Below are positions 1-7,075 of a stretch of 18,137 bases of DNA, piece by piece. This DNA comes from Phenylobacterium sp. CCH9-H3 (GTDB lineage: Bacteria > Pseudomonadota > Alphaproteobacteria > Caulobacterales > Caulobacteraceae), in the NCBI RefSeq assembly GCF_001557235.1, contig NZ_LSJI01000160.1, positions 1 through 18,137 on the forward strand, written 5' to 3'. How positions within the stretch are numbered: position 1 is the stretch's first letter; each line of letters begins with the position of its first letter. The notes beneath the pieces are model-generated. The model did no database searches, was not told where the DNA came from, and was given only the letters and a program-made list of their open reading frames with translations. The position numbers and the translations under genes were made by a program.

Positions 1-9
1 ACCCCCCGC

Positions 10-85
10 TCTTCAGTCGGCAAAAGCCGACCTCGGCGGGCGGTCCCCCTCCCGCCGCTTCGCGGGGGATGTGAAGAACATTACG
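10..85. repeat. Degenerate hairpin-rich intergenic repeat (copy 1)
   Basis: This non-coding stretch contains a perfect 6-bp hairpin, GTCGGC-AAAA-GCCGAC at 16-31. It is followed by a C-rich run and a second imperfect hairpin, CCCGC-N6-GCGGG, near 52-67. The mix of short GTCGGC/GCCGAC and CCCGC/GCGGG stems resembles the mosaic intergenic palindromes I associate with Caulobacterales genomes. Two further stretches in this window, after flgH and before xseB, have a similar composition. It may act as a transcription end point for the gene outside the window or for the minus-strand gene ending at 132. The family assignment is by eye only. Bases 86-131 hold nothing I recognise. Confidence 0.45.
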
Positions 86-131
86 CGAACATCTCAGCTA
101 TGATCAACACCAGATCGCGAAGACAGCCCCC

Positions 132-647
132 TCAGGGATCGAACCTCAGCCCCGGCTGCGCGGCCAGCCCCGCCCACACCTCCGCCGTCGACGGCATGGC
201 CGCGTCGCCCACGATCTTCCAGCCGCCGCCCGCGTCGCGCTTCAGGGTCACGAGGAATCGGGCGACGCGGACACTCTCGGGCGCCCCCGGACGGCGCATC
301 GCCTGGCGCATGTAGCCGGCGTCCACCGCCAGGTCCTCGCCGATCACCTGCCGCCGCTCGATCCGATAGGCGCTCTCCACCGTCACGCCGTCGCGCACGA
401 TGCGCTCGCGCTGCGGCGCCAGCACGCCGGCCAGGTCCGCGCCCAGCACCGCGGGCCCCGGGCGCGCGTCGATCAGCAGCGCCTGGGGGTGGAAGCCGGC
501 GGCCATGCCCGCCACGTCGTTGGCGACCCGGCTGGCCGCCAGCCGCGCATAGACGCCGTTGATCGCCTCGTCCTGCGGATGGGCGGCGGCCGGGAGCGCG
601 AACGAGACGGCGATGAGGGCCGCGGCCGGGAGCTTTGAAATCTGCAT
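132..647 (-). CDS. Secreted NTF2-fold (SnoaL/DUF4440-like) protein
   Basis: This encodes 171 residues. The N-terminus is a clear Sec signal peptide: a Lys at position 5, a hydrophobic stretch at about 7-22, and an AAA-H cleavage site near residue 22. The mature part (about 26-150) has the pattern of the SnoaL/DUF4440 branch of the NTF2-like fold: an N-terminal helix with a conserved YARL-type stretch, a middle GADLAGVLA segment, and late beta strands ending in GGWKIVGDA. Such proteins form small cone-shaped barrels that bind ligands or serve as accessory domains. No catalytic residues can be assigned. It lies 80 bases downstream of the flagellar TPR gene on the same strand, so it could be the last gene of that transcript, but a link to the flagellum is only positional. 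The ATG at 647 is preceded by a weak purine stretch. Family call moderately sure, function unknown. Confidence 0.7.
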   Translation of the reverse strand: MQISKLPAAALIAVSFALPAAAHPQDEAINGVYARLAASRVANDVAGMAAGFHPQALLIDARPGPAVLGADLAGVLAPQRERIVRDGVTVESAYRIERRQVIGEDLAVDAGYMRQAMRRPGAPESVRVARFLVTLKRDAGGGWKIVGDAAMPSTAEVWAGLAAQPGLRFDP

Positions 648-727
648 GCCCGTCGCCTAGGGCGCCCGGCCGGCCGCGCCAGCGGCGCTGCGACGGAGGG
701 GCCCAGCCGCGCGACGGAGGCGCGGGG

Positions 728-3640
728 TCAGCCCTTGGCCGCGGGCGCCGGCGGGGCGGCCTGGGCCTGGCGGGCGGGCGCGACGGGCTTGGCGGCTCCG
801 GGCGCGGCGCGGGTCTTGAAGCGGCCCTTCATCTTCTCGACCCAGCCCGCGAAGGCCTCGTTGTCGGCCGAAACGCGGCTGAAGTCGGAAACGCTCATCC
901 GGCCCGAGGGCACGCCGGACAGGGCGATGCGCAGGGCGTCGGGGTTGTTGGCCTTCTCGTAGAAGCCCTGGTAGCGCTGTTGCAGCCGGCCCAGCGCCGC
1001 CTCGTCGCCGGCCAGGCTGTAGGCCACGCCCGCGCGCAGCAGGCGGCCTTCCTCGTCGCTGGAGAGCTGCGTCGGGTTCTTCCACCGGTCGCCCAGCGAC
1101 TTCTCGAACAGCGGACCCGCGCTGGCCCAGTTCTTCTGCTTCCACGTGATCTCGCTGCGCAGGTCCGTGCCGTCCTTCGAGGCGTCGGAACCCAGGATCT
1201 CCAGCGCGCTGTCGTACTTGCCGAGGGCCATCCAGGCGCGCGCCTCGACCAGCCGACGCTCGGTGTTCAGGGCGGTGGGCAGCACCGTGGTGCGCGAGCT
1301 GTTGATCGCCTGGAGAGCCTGCTCGGGCTTGCGGTCCATCAGGTAGATGACGGCCAGGTCCGTGGAGACCTGGGCCTTCGGCACCCCGTCCAGGCGGTTC
1401 TCGGCCTGGTACTTCAAGAGCTCGGCGGCCTGGGGCAGCAGGTCCACGTCCACCAGCCGGCGGACGATCTTGCGCACCATCAGGTCGCCGTCGGCGCCGA
1501 TAGGCGCCAGTTCGCGGAAATCGAAGAACAGCGCCAGCGCCTGCAGCGGCTCCAGCCCGTCGGCGAGGCCGTCCAGGAAGAGCCCGCGGAAGGCGGCGTT
1601 CAGGTCGGCCTGGAGCTGCTGGGCCTCCGGCAGGTCGGGCAGGCGCACGCCCGCCGACCGCAGCGCCTCCAGCGCCTCGCGATAGCGGCCCTGGGCGAGA
1701 TAGAGCTGGCCCAGCGCCCGGATGGTCTCCAGCTCGGTGGCGTCGCCCCGCCAGCGGTAGCGCAGGCCGTCGAACACCACGGCGGCCTGGACCGGCGTGA
1801 TCTGGGCCAGCTGCAGGCGGATCTGGGTGGCGCGCAGCACGGCCGGCGCGGCGATGGAGTCGATCGGGGCGGTGGCGATGGCCCTGTAGACCTTCAGCGC
1901 CCGGTCCTGGAAACCCTGCAGTTCGATGACGCGGGCCTGGATCAGGCGGCTGCGGAGCTGTTCCTCCGACGAGACCTTCTCCTCCAGCGCCATGCGGATG
2001 CGGGTGTCGGCGGCCACCAGGTCGCCCTGGGCCAGGGCCGCCTGGGCGTCGGCCCGGGCGAACCGGGCGCGCCACAGCGGCGGCATCAGGCCATAGGCTT
2101 CCACGCCCTTGGCGAACTGCGCGCGCGCCTCGGCGTGCTGGGCGATCTGGGTGTTGACGTAGGCGCGCCACAGCGCCGTCGACGGGTCCGTGGCCAGGGC
2201 GGGCGACGAGAAGTCCGCATCGGCCTCGGCGTACCGGCGGGCCAGGGTGCGCGCCACGCCGCGCAGGGCGCGGAATTCCGGATCGTCGAGCATCTCGGGA
2301 TGCTCGCGCGCCAGGGCGTTGAGCACCCCGATGGCCTCGAAGCTCAGTTCCGAGCCCACCAGGAAGCGGGCCAGGCCCATGCGCGCGGCGACAGGCGCCT
2401 CGCGGTCCTTGTTGGCCCCTTCGGCCGCCGCGGCCGCCAGCAGGCCTTCGTAGCGCCGCAGGAACCGGCCCTCGCCGACCTCCGCCCATTGCGCCGGAAC
2501 GATCGCCGGCATCGGCGCGGGCTGCGGCGTGCCCAGCTGCGTGTCTTCGCGCTCGCGGGTCGCCCAGCTCGGGGACAGCGTCAGCCCCTCGGCCCGGCTG
2601 ATGCGGACCAGCTCGCCGTCGCGCTGGACCGTGAGGTTGTCGGCCAGGGGCTCGATCGCCAGGCCCTGGATCGAGGGCAGCAGCGCGGCGTCCACGAAGT
2701 CCCGGCGGCTCGGCACGCCCTTCGGCGGGCCCAGCGCGGTGACCACGGTCAGGGTGTCGCCCACCACGGGGTCGGGCAGGTTGACGATGCGGGTCGCGCC
2801 CGCCACGGGCGCCTTCAGCGTGGCCGGGCCGCCGGCGGCGTCGCGGCCGACCCGGACGATGGACGGCTGCGCCTGCGGGCCGGGCCCCAGCGAAATGGTC
2901 CAAGTGGGCCCCTGGGCGCTCACGAAGATCGGGGCGTTGGGGTCGGCGTCGATCCGCAGGGCCGCGTGGTCGGCCCCCTTGAAAGCCTGCAGGCTCCGCA
3001 GCGGCCGCACGCCCTTGGGCGCGCTCGACACGTCCAGGCTGGCCGGGGCGTCGAACACGACCCAGATCGCGTCTCCCCGCCGGAAGACGGCGGCGCCCGC
3101 CGGGTTGGCCCAGGTGAAGGAGAGCTGCGTCTGGCCGTTGGCGACCCGGGACGCCATGCGCACCACGCCGCCGGGCGGCAGCGGGCTGGGCCGGGGCGGC
3201 TCGGGCTCGGCGACCGCGACCTCGGGCGGCGGCGCCTGCGGCGCTGGCGGGGCCGGGATGAAGTTCGCATAGACCGCGCCGTCCGCCCGACCGATCGTCA
3301 CGTCCGCGTCGTCGGCCAGGGTGATGACGATCTGCCGCCGGCCGGGGACCGGCAGCCTGACCGCGCTCTTGATGTACTTCGGCGGCGAGGTCAGCAGCCG
3401 GGCGACCTCGGGGTCGTTGTCCGGGGCGTTGGTCAGGACGACCGTGCGGCCCTCGCGGCGCAGCGTGCCGCCGCCCAGGACCTCGATGCGCGAGAAGGTC
3501 TCCGTGGTCGCCACGCGCACGTCCACGCCGCCGCGCTGGGCGACGGCCTTGGCGGCGGGGGCCGCGAGGCCCGCGGGGGCGACGACGCTGGCGATGCAGG
3601 CGGCGGCGACCCCGGAGCGGAGGACCTTCTTCAGCGCCAT
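728..3640 (-). CDS. Large exported TPR protein of the fliL-fliM cluster
   Basis: This encodes 970 residues. A Sec-type signal peptide (Lys4-Lys5, hydrophobic to about residue 27) predicts export to the periplasm. Residues about 39-350 look beta-rich, with two AMIN-like stretches (around 39-120, containing FSRIEV, and around 158-200), split by a Pro-rich linker at 129-157. From about 395 to 930 the chain is a long run of Ala/Leu-rich helical pairs with TPR spacing, such as the segments near 415-475. The last 30 residues are Ala/Pro-rich. It begins 3 bases after the MotE-like stop, so the two are very likely co-translated. Genes of this kind follow fliM and motE-like genes in several alphaproteobacteria. 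A periplasmic scaffold for the motor or flagellar placement is plausible but inferred from context. I know no established name. The ATG at 3640 fits the signal peptide. Confidence 0.85.
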   Translation of the reverse strand: MALKKVLRSGVAAACIASVVAPAGLAAPAAKAVAQRGGVDVRVATTETFSRIEVLGGGTLRREGRTVVLTNAPDNDPEVARLLTSPPKYIKSAVRLPVPGRRQIVITLADDADVTIGRADGAVYANFIPAPPAPQAPPPEVAVAEPEPPRPSPLPPGGVVRMASRVANGQTQLSFTWANPAGAAVFRRGDAIWVVFDAPASLDVSSAPKGVRPLRSLQAFKGADHAALRIDADPNAPIFVSAQGPTWTISLGPGPQAQPSIVRVGRDAAGGPATLKAPVAGATRIVNLPDPVVGDTLTVVTALGPPKGVPSRRDFVDAALLPSIQGLAIEPLADNLTVQRDGELVRISRAEGLTLSPSWATREREDTQLGTPQPAPMPAIVPAQWAEVGEGRFLRRYEGLLAAAAAEGANKDREAPVAARMGLARFLVGSELSFEAIGVLNALAREHPEMLDDPEFRALRGVARTLARRYAEADADFSSPALATDPSTALWRAYVNTQIAQHAEARAQFAKGVEAYGLMPPLWRARFARADAQAALAQGDLVAADTRIRMALEEKVSSEEQLRSRLIQARVIELQGFQDRALKVYRAIATAPIDSIAAPAVLRATQIRLQLAQITPVQAAVVFDGLRYRWRGDATELETIRALGQLYLAQGRYREALEALRSAGVRLPDLPEAQQLQADLNAAFRGLFLDGLADGLEPLQALALFFDFRELAPIGADGDLMVRKIVRRLVDVDLLPQAAELLKYQAENRLDGVPKAQVSTDLAVIYLMDRKPEQALQAINSSRTTVLPTALNTERRLVEARAWMALGKYDSALEILGSDASKDGTDLRSEITWKQKNWASAGPLFEKSLGDRWKNPTQLSSDEEGRLLRAGVAYSLAGDEAALGRLQQRYQGFYEKANNPDALRIALSGVPSGRMSVSDFSRVSADNEAFAGWVEKMKGRFKTRAAPGAAKPVAPARQAQAAPPAPAAKG

Positions 3641-3643
3641 CGG

Positions 3644-4558
3644 CTATCCGGCAGGCGCCGGCGCGGCGGCCGCGGGCGGCGCCGTAGCCGGCGGGGCGGC
3701 GGGCGTCGCGGCCGGCTTGGCCGCGACCTGTTGGGCCGCGGGCGCCTTCTTGCGCGGCGGGGTCTTCCGGGCCGGGGCGGCGGCCTGCTTCTTCGGCGCC
3801 TCGGCGGGCGCGGCCTGGGACTGCTCGGCCACGGCGCTGGCCTTGGCGGCGGCGTCCTTGGCCTCCGAGAACCGGCGGGCCAGGGCCTCGGTCAGCTTCT
3901 TCGCCTCGGCGGCGGGCATCTGGGCCATGATGGACGAGAGCGCGCGCTCCTTCATCTTGGCCGCGATCGGGATGCGGACGTTGTCGTCCAGGGCGGCCAG
4001 CCGCGGCGCGGCGTCCTTGGCCTTCATGCCCTCGAACACCTTCACCAGGCGGTCGATCTCGGCCGCTTCCTTGGCGTTGGACTGGTTCAGCAGGCCGTTC
4101 ACCTCGGCCTTCAGCCCGTTCAGGGCGCGGATCTTGGCGTCCAGCTTGGCCTCTGCGGCGGCCATCAGCGCCAGCTGGGTGTTCAGGTCGTTCTCGCGGG
4201 CGTCCAGCTGGCCCCGGCGCGCGCCCAGGCTCTGCAGCACCTGCAGCTCGGCCGGCGACAGTCCGGCCTGCTTGGCGAGTTCGGCGGCGGTCGGCGCGCA
4301 GACGGCCTTCGGCGCGATGCTGGCGGCCGGCAGCGCGACCGCGGGGTCCGTGGCGGCGGGCGCCTTCCCGGCCTCGGCCTTGCCGGCCTCCGCCTTGGCG
4401 GGCTTGTCGGTCTTGCCGCCCTTGGCGGTCTCCTCGGCGAAGGCCTGGGCGCCCGAGAGCAGGCCCGGCAGGTCCTTGGCGCCCGAGAGCGCGTTCACGG
4501 CCAGGACGCCGCCGATGGCGACGCCGACCAGCGGCAGGATGCGGGGAACGGATTTCAA
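3644..4558 (-). CDS. MotE-like flagellar protein
   Basis: This encodes 304 residues from a TTG codon at 4558. That start overlaps the stop of the preceding gene (TTGA) and has GGAG 7 bases upstream. A hydrophobic segment at about 7-24 is a membrane anchor or uncleaved signal. Then come a Lys/Ala/Glu-rich linker with a short KAEAG repeat (about 44-68), a long helical, probably coiled-coil region (about 102-165), and a domain resembling the MgtE intracellular N-domain (about 160-235). The tail (about 236-304) is very rich in Ala, Pro and Lys. This layout matches the family annotated as MotE in alphaproteobacteria. In Sinorhizobium, MotE is known as a periplasmic chaperone of the motility protein MotC. 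Whether the same role holds here, with a TPR protein rather than a recognisable MotC next door, is unknown. The only Cys is at 87. Confidence 0.75.
   Translation of the reverse strand: MKSVPRILPLVGVAIGGVLAVNALSGAKDLPGLLSGAQAFAEETAKGGKTDKPAKAEAGKAEAGKAPAATDPAVALPAASIAPKAVCAPTAAELAKQAGLSPAELQVLQSLGARRGQLDARENDLNTQLALMAAAEAKLDAKIRALNGLKAEVNGLLNQSNAKEAAEIDRLVKVFEGMKAKDAAPRLAALDDNVRIPIAAKMKERALSSIMAQMPAAEAKKLTEALARRFSEAKDAAAKASAVAEQSQAAPAEAPKKQAAAPARKTPPRKKAPAAQQVAAKPAATPAAPPATAPPAAAAPAPAG
4362..4406. repeat. Three imperfect 15-bp tandem units inside the motE-like gene
   Basis: Units at 4362-4376, 4377-4391 and 4392-4406 share the core GCCTTSSCGGSCT and differ at a few bases each. On the minus strand they encode successive five-residue steps (KPAKA, EAGKA, EAGKA) in the linker after the membrane segment. 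The period is a multiple of three, so changes in copy number would lengthen or shorten the linker without a frameshift. Confidence 0.6.
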
Positions 4559-5130
4559 CGGCGCGCTCCGGGGAAGCGGTCGAACGCGGCGGGCGCGTCC
4601 TCGAAAAGGTCGTCGTCGACCATGGAAGCGATCCGGCGGCCCGGCAGCGGCGGGCGGCCGACGAGCGGCTCCGGCGCGGCGGCCACCGGCCGGTCGTCCT
4701 GGTCGATCATGCCCTCGGCCTGCAGGCGCGAACGGGCCATGGCCAAGAGCTTGCCCAGGCGGTCCTCGGTCGTGCCTTCGCGCATCGGCGGAACCACCGA
4801 AGGCATCGGGCGCGGCGCGCGCTCGGCCATCGTGGCCCGCGGCAGCTCAGGGGCCGAGCTGACCAGCTTCTCCAGCTTGGCGGCCAGGGCGCGGCCCTTC
4901 TCGATCCGGTCCGACAGCATGTCGGTGGCCTCGTCGGTGGCGGCGCGAAGGTCGGCCAGCCCCTGCTCGGCGCGGACGGCGGCCAGGTTCAGCTCGCGCA
5001 CGGCCACTTCGAAGCCGGCGTGGCTGTCCTTCAGCGCCTTCAGGCGGCGGTTCAGGCGCACGCCCACGACCATGGCCGCGATCAGCAGGCCGGCCAGCAG
5101 CAGGTTCATCGCAACGGCGATCAGGCTCAT
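4555..5130 (-). CDS. pflI: PflI-like DUF6468 membrane protein
   Basis: This encodes 191 residues. One transmembrane segment (about 4-24) is followed by basic residues (R25, R28, R29, K31), so the rest is predicted to be cytoplasmic. A helical, probably coiled-coil part spans about 30-92, then a Pro-rich stretch (96-116), a second short helix (120-138), and an acidic end with VDDDLFED near 171-178. This is the plan of the DUF6468 family, and the gene sits directly after fliM. In Caulobacter crescentus, PflI is a membrane protein encoded among early flagellar genes that marks the pole for flagellum placement. I infer that this is its counterpart from position, size and topology, not from an alignment. 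The ATG at 5130 overlaps the fliM stop as ATGA, suggesting translational coupling. Confidence 0.65.
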   Translation of the reverse strand: MSLIAVAMNLLLAGLLIAAMVVGVRLNRRLKALKDSHAGFEVAVRELNLAAVRAEQGLADLRAATDEATDMLSDRIEKGRALAAKLEKLVSSAPELPRATMAERAPRPMPSVVPPMREGTTEDRLGKLLAMARSRLQAEGMIDQDDRPVAAAPEPLVGRPPLPGRRIASMVDDDLFEDAPAAFDRFPGARR

Positions 5131-6215
5131 GAGATCCTCTGGACGGCTTGGCGGGCGGCGGGGGAAAGCGGGGCTTCCACGCGGACGGCGATGTGGGCGT
5201 TGCGGCGGCCCATGCGGCCGCGCGTGAGCGGGATGGAGCCGGCGCGCAGTTCGATCAGGCTGTCCGGCGTGGCGTTCAGCATCAGGGTGTCGCCGACCTT
5301 CAGGTCCAGCACCCGCTTCAGGCTGATCTGCTGCTCGTCCAGCACCGCGCGCACGTCCATCTGGGTGGTCCACAGCTCGGTGGCCAGGTGGCTTTCCCAG
5401 ATGTTGTCGCGGCCGAATTTCTCGCCCATGAACTGCTGCAGCAGCATCTTCCGGATGGGCTCCAGCGTGGCGTAGGGCAGCAAGAGCTCGATCCGCCCGC
5501 CCCGGTCTTCCATGTCGATGCGCAGCTTCACCAGGATCGCCGCATTGGCGGGACGCGCGATGGCGGCGAAGCGCGGGTTGGTCTCCAGGCGGTCCAGGGT
5601 GAAGCTGACCGGCGTCAGGGGCTCGAAGGCTTCCTTGGCGTCCGCCAGCACCACCTCGACCATCCGCTGGACCAGAACCCGCTCGATGGTGGTGTAGGGG
5701 CGGCCCTCGATGCGCATGGCCGCGGTGCCGCGGCGACCGCCCAGCAGCACGTCCACGATCGAATAGATCAGGTTCGAGTCGACCGTCAGCAGGCCGTAGT
5801 TGTTCAGCTCCTCGGCCCGGAACACCGACAGGATGGCCGGCAGCGGGATCGAGTTCAGGTAGTCGCCGAACCGGATCGAGCTGATGTTGTCGAGGCTGAC
5901 CTCGACGTTGTCCGAGGTGAAGTTCCGCAGGGACGTCGTCATCAACCGCACCAGGCGGTCGAAGACGATTTCCAGCATCGGCAGGCGCTCGTAGCTGACC
6001 AGCGCCGAGTTGATGATCGCCCGGATGCCCGTGCGTTCCGAGATCTCGTCGTCCGACAGGTCGAAGCCCAGCAGGCTGTCGATCTCGTCCTGGTTCAGGA
6101 TCCGCTCGGCCGAGTTCGCCTCGGCCGCGGCGGCGGCGGCCCAGTCGGTCTCGCCCCCGCCCGCGTCCATCGCGGGGGTGTCGGTCTCGGACATGTTTTC
6201 GGTTTCGTCGGCCAT
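5127..6215 (-). CDS. fliM: Flagellar motor switch protein FliM
   Basis: This encodes 362 residues, the usual size for FliM. The protein sits in the C-ring, binds phosphorylated CheY and helps set rotation direction. The N-terminal CheY-binding motif is seen as ILNQDEIDSLLGF at 39-51, after an acidic, Ala-rich leader slightly longer than in enteric FliM. The middle domain (about 60-240) includes the LLGGRRG segment at 157-163, at the place of the FliG-contacting GGxxG motif. The C-terminal SpoA-type domain that packs with FliN covers about 285-350 (LDLKVGDTLMLNA). It starts 27 bases after the fliL stop and its stop overlaps the next start, so it is a middle member of a coupled operon. The ribosome-binding site before the ATG at 6215 is weak, which fits coupling. 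Confidence 0.97.
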   Translation of the reverse strand: MADETENMSETDTPAMDAGGGETDWAAAAAAEANSAERILNQDEIDSLLGFDLSDDEISERTGIRAIINSALVSYERLPMLEIVFDRLVRLMTTSLRNFTSDNVEVSLDNISSIRFGDYLNSIPLPAILSVFRAEELNNYGLLTVDSNLIYSIVDVLLGGRRGTAAMRIEGRPYTTIERVLVQRMVEVVLADAKEAFEPLTPVSFTLDRLETNPRFAAIARPANAAILVKLRIDMEDRGGRIELLLPYATLEPIRKMLLQQFMGEKFGRDNIWESHLATELWTTQMDVRAVLDEQQISLKRVLDLKVGDTLMLNATPDSLIELRAGSIPLTRGRMGRRNAHIAVRVEAPLSPAARQAVQRIS

Positions 6216-6242
6216 GGCGTTCGGGATGCAACTGCGCGGGCG

Positions 6243-6857
6243 CTAGTTGATCAGCATCTCCTCGATCAGGACGGCGTTGGCCTTGCCCGGCGCGATGACC
6301 AGGTTCACCCGGCGCAGGATCTCCATGCGCAGCTGGTAGCTGCCCTGGCTGCCCGAGAGGTCCTCGGGCCGCAGCTCGCGCAGGAAGGTCTGGAACATGT
6401 CCTGGAGCCTCGGCATGTTGGGATCCAGCTCCTCGACCAGGCCCTCGTCGGGCAGTTCGAGGGTCAGCTTGAGCTTCAGGAAGGTCGGCCGTCCGTCGGC
6501 CGTCTGCATGTTCACCACCACGTCGGGCAGGGTGTAGAAGACGACGCCGTCGGGGCCTTCGCGGACCACGGCCGCGCCCTTCTCGCCTTCCTTGCCTTCC
6601 TTCTTGTCGTCCTTCTTCTTTTCTTTCTTCTTGTCCTTGGCGTGGTCGCCCTTCTCGGCGGCCGCATCGGGCTTGGGCGCCAGGAACATGAACGCGGCCG
6701 TGCCGCCGCCGCCCAGCACCACGACGGCGGCGGCGCCGGCGATGATGAGCATCTTCAGCGGCAGCTTCTTCTTGGCGGGGGCCTCGCCCTCCGCGCCCTC
6801 GGCGACCTCCGGGTTTTCGCCCTCGGCCTCCTTCGGCTTCTTGTCCTTCTTCGCCAC
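6243..6857 (-). CDS. fliL: Flagellar basal body-associated protein FliL
   Basis: This encodes 204 residues. FliL is an inner-membrane protein that surrounds the stator units and is needed for swimming in Caulobacter. There is a Lys/Glu-rich cytoplasmic start (1-33), one transmembrane helix (about 36-59), a very charged linker (about 64-95, with the run KKKEKKKDDKKEGKEGEK), and a periplasmic domain (about 105-204) with the family's PDVVVNMQ and FLKLKLTLEL strands and an LRRVNLVI stretch before the end. The start is taken as GTG at 6857: AAGGA lies 7 bases upstream, and no in-frame ATG occurs before the upstream stop. It is the first gene of the minus-strand operon, behind TTAA boxes of CtrA type. 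The charged linker is longer than in enteric FliL. Confidence 0.95.
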   Translation of the reverse strand: MAKKDKKPKEAEGENPEVAEGAEGEAPAKKKLPLKMLIIAGAAAVVVLGGGGTAAFMFLAPKPDAAAEKGDHAKDKKKEKKKDDKKEGKEGEKGAAVVREGPDGVVFYTLPDVVVNMQTADGRPTFLKLKLTLELPDEGLVEELDPNMPRLQDMFQTFLRELRPEDLSGSQGSYQLRMEILRRVNLVIAPGKANAVLIEEMLIN

Positions 6858-6906
6858 GCGCGCGTTCCTTGGGAATATCCGCGAGCCAACGAATGCCGGT
6901 CTTTGG

Positions 6907-6934
6907 TTAAGAAGCCGTTTTTAACACCTCTTAA
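6907..6934 (-). promoter_or_regulatory. Cluster of TTAA boxes, candidate CtrA sites for fliL
   Basis: TTAA occurs at 6907-6910, 6921-6924 and 6931-6934, all within 28 bp of otherwise GC-rich DNA. The last two form TTAA-N6-TTAA, one base short of the CtrA consensus TTAA-N7-TTAA. On the minus strand the first reads TTAACC, like a CtrA half-site. In Caulobacter, fliL-fliM is a class II operon activated by CtrA, so these are plausible binding sites 50-77 bp upstream of the fliL start. A fourth TTAA, in GTTAAC at 6977-6982, lies nearer flgF. I see no convincing sigma70-type -10 box apart from GATATT at about 6873-6878. Confidence 0.55.
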
Positions 6935-6949
6935 CGGGCGCGATTCCTG

Positions 6950-6967
6950 CCCGGCATTTTCCGCCGC
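6950..6967 (+). promoter_or_regulatory. Possible ftr-type enhancer element for FlbD
   Basis: The sequence CCCGGCATTTTCCGCCGC sits about 68 bp upstream of the -24 element of the flgF promoter. Caulobacter class III flagellar promoters carry FlbD-binding ftr enhancers, GC-rich with a short A/T core, at about this distance. The match is by general shape only, since I cannot score it against a matrix. Confidence 0.3.
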
Positions 6968-6986
6968 TCGGCCGCCGTTAACTTTC

Positions 6987-6999
6987 TTATTCGTTGATT
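6987..6999 (-). promoter_or_regulatory. IHF-like site between enhancer and flgF promoter
   Basis: On the minus strand this reads AATCAACGAATAA, which fits the IHF consensus WATCAANNNNTTR with one mismatch in the last triplet. It lies in the most AT-rich part of the region, between the possible enhancer and the -24/-12 promoter. IHF is known to bend DNA at this position in Caulobacter flagellar sigma54 promoters. Confidence 0.45.
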
Positions 7000-7016
7000 T
7001 TGTTGGCGTTTCAAAC

Positions 7017-7032
7017 TGGCCCGGACCTTGCA
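7017..7032 (+). promoter_or_regulatory. Sigma54 (-24/-12) promoter of the flgF operon
   Basis: TGGCCCGGACCTTGCA matches the RpoN consensus TGGCAC-N5-TTGCW with a single change (A to C) in the -24 box. The invariant GG (7018-7019) and GC (7030-7031) are separated by exactly 10 bases. A transcript would start at about 7043 and leave a leader of about 33 bases before the flgF ATG at 7076, which has AAGGT at 7063-7067. In Caulobacter, flgF-flgG-flgA-flgH-type rod and ring operons are class III genes read by sigma54 with FlbD. The in-frame TTG at 7028 falls inside the -12 box, so it cannot be the start codon of flgF. Confidence 0.88.
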
Positions 7033-7075
7033 TCCGGAAGGGCCAGAAAGTCGCAGTCCGACAAGGTCCCCGTTA

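Noticed and set aside
635..5227. Very long plus-strand open frame (1530 codons) opposite the TPR, motE-like and pflI-like genes
   Set aside because: Its predicted product is a low-complexity mix of Arg, Gly, Leu and Ala, and the opposite strand holds coherent proteins with signal peptides and flagellar context. Long antisense frames are expected in high-GC DNA with strong third-position bias.
7028..7075. TTG start for flgF 48 bases upstream of the chosen ATG
   Set aside because: That TTG is part of the -12 box of the sigma54 promoter, so it would not be on the transcript; the ATG at 7076 has its own ribosome-binding site.
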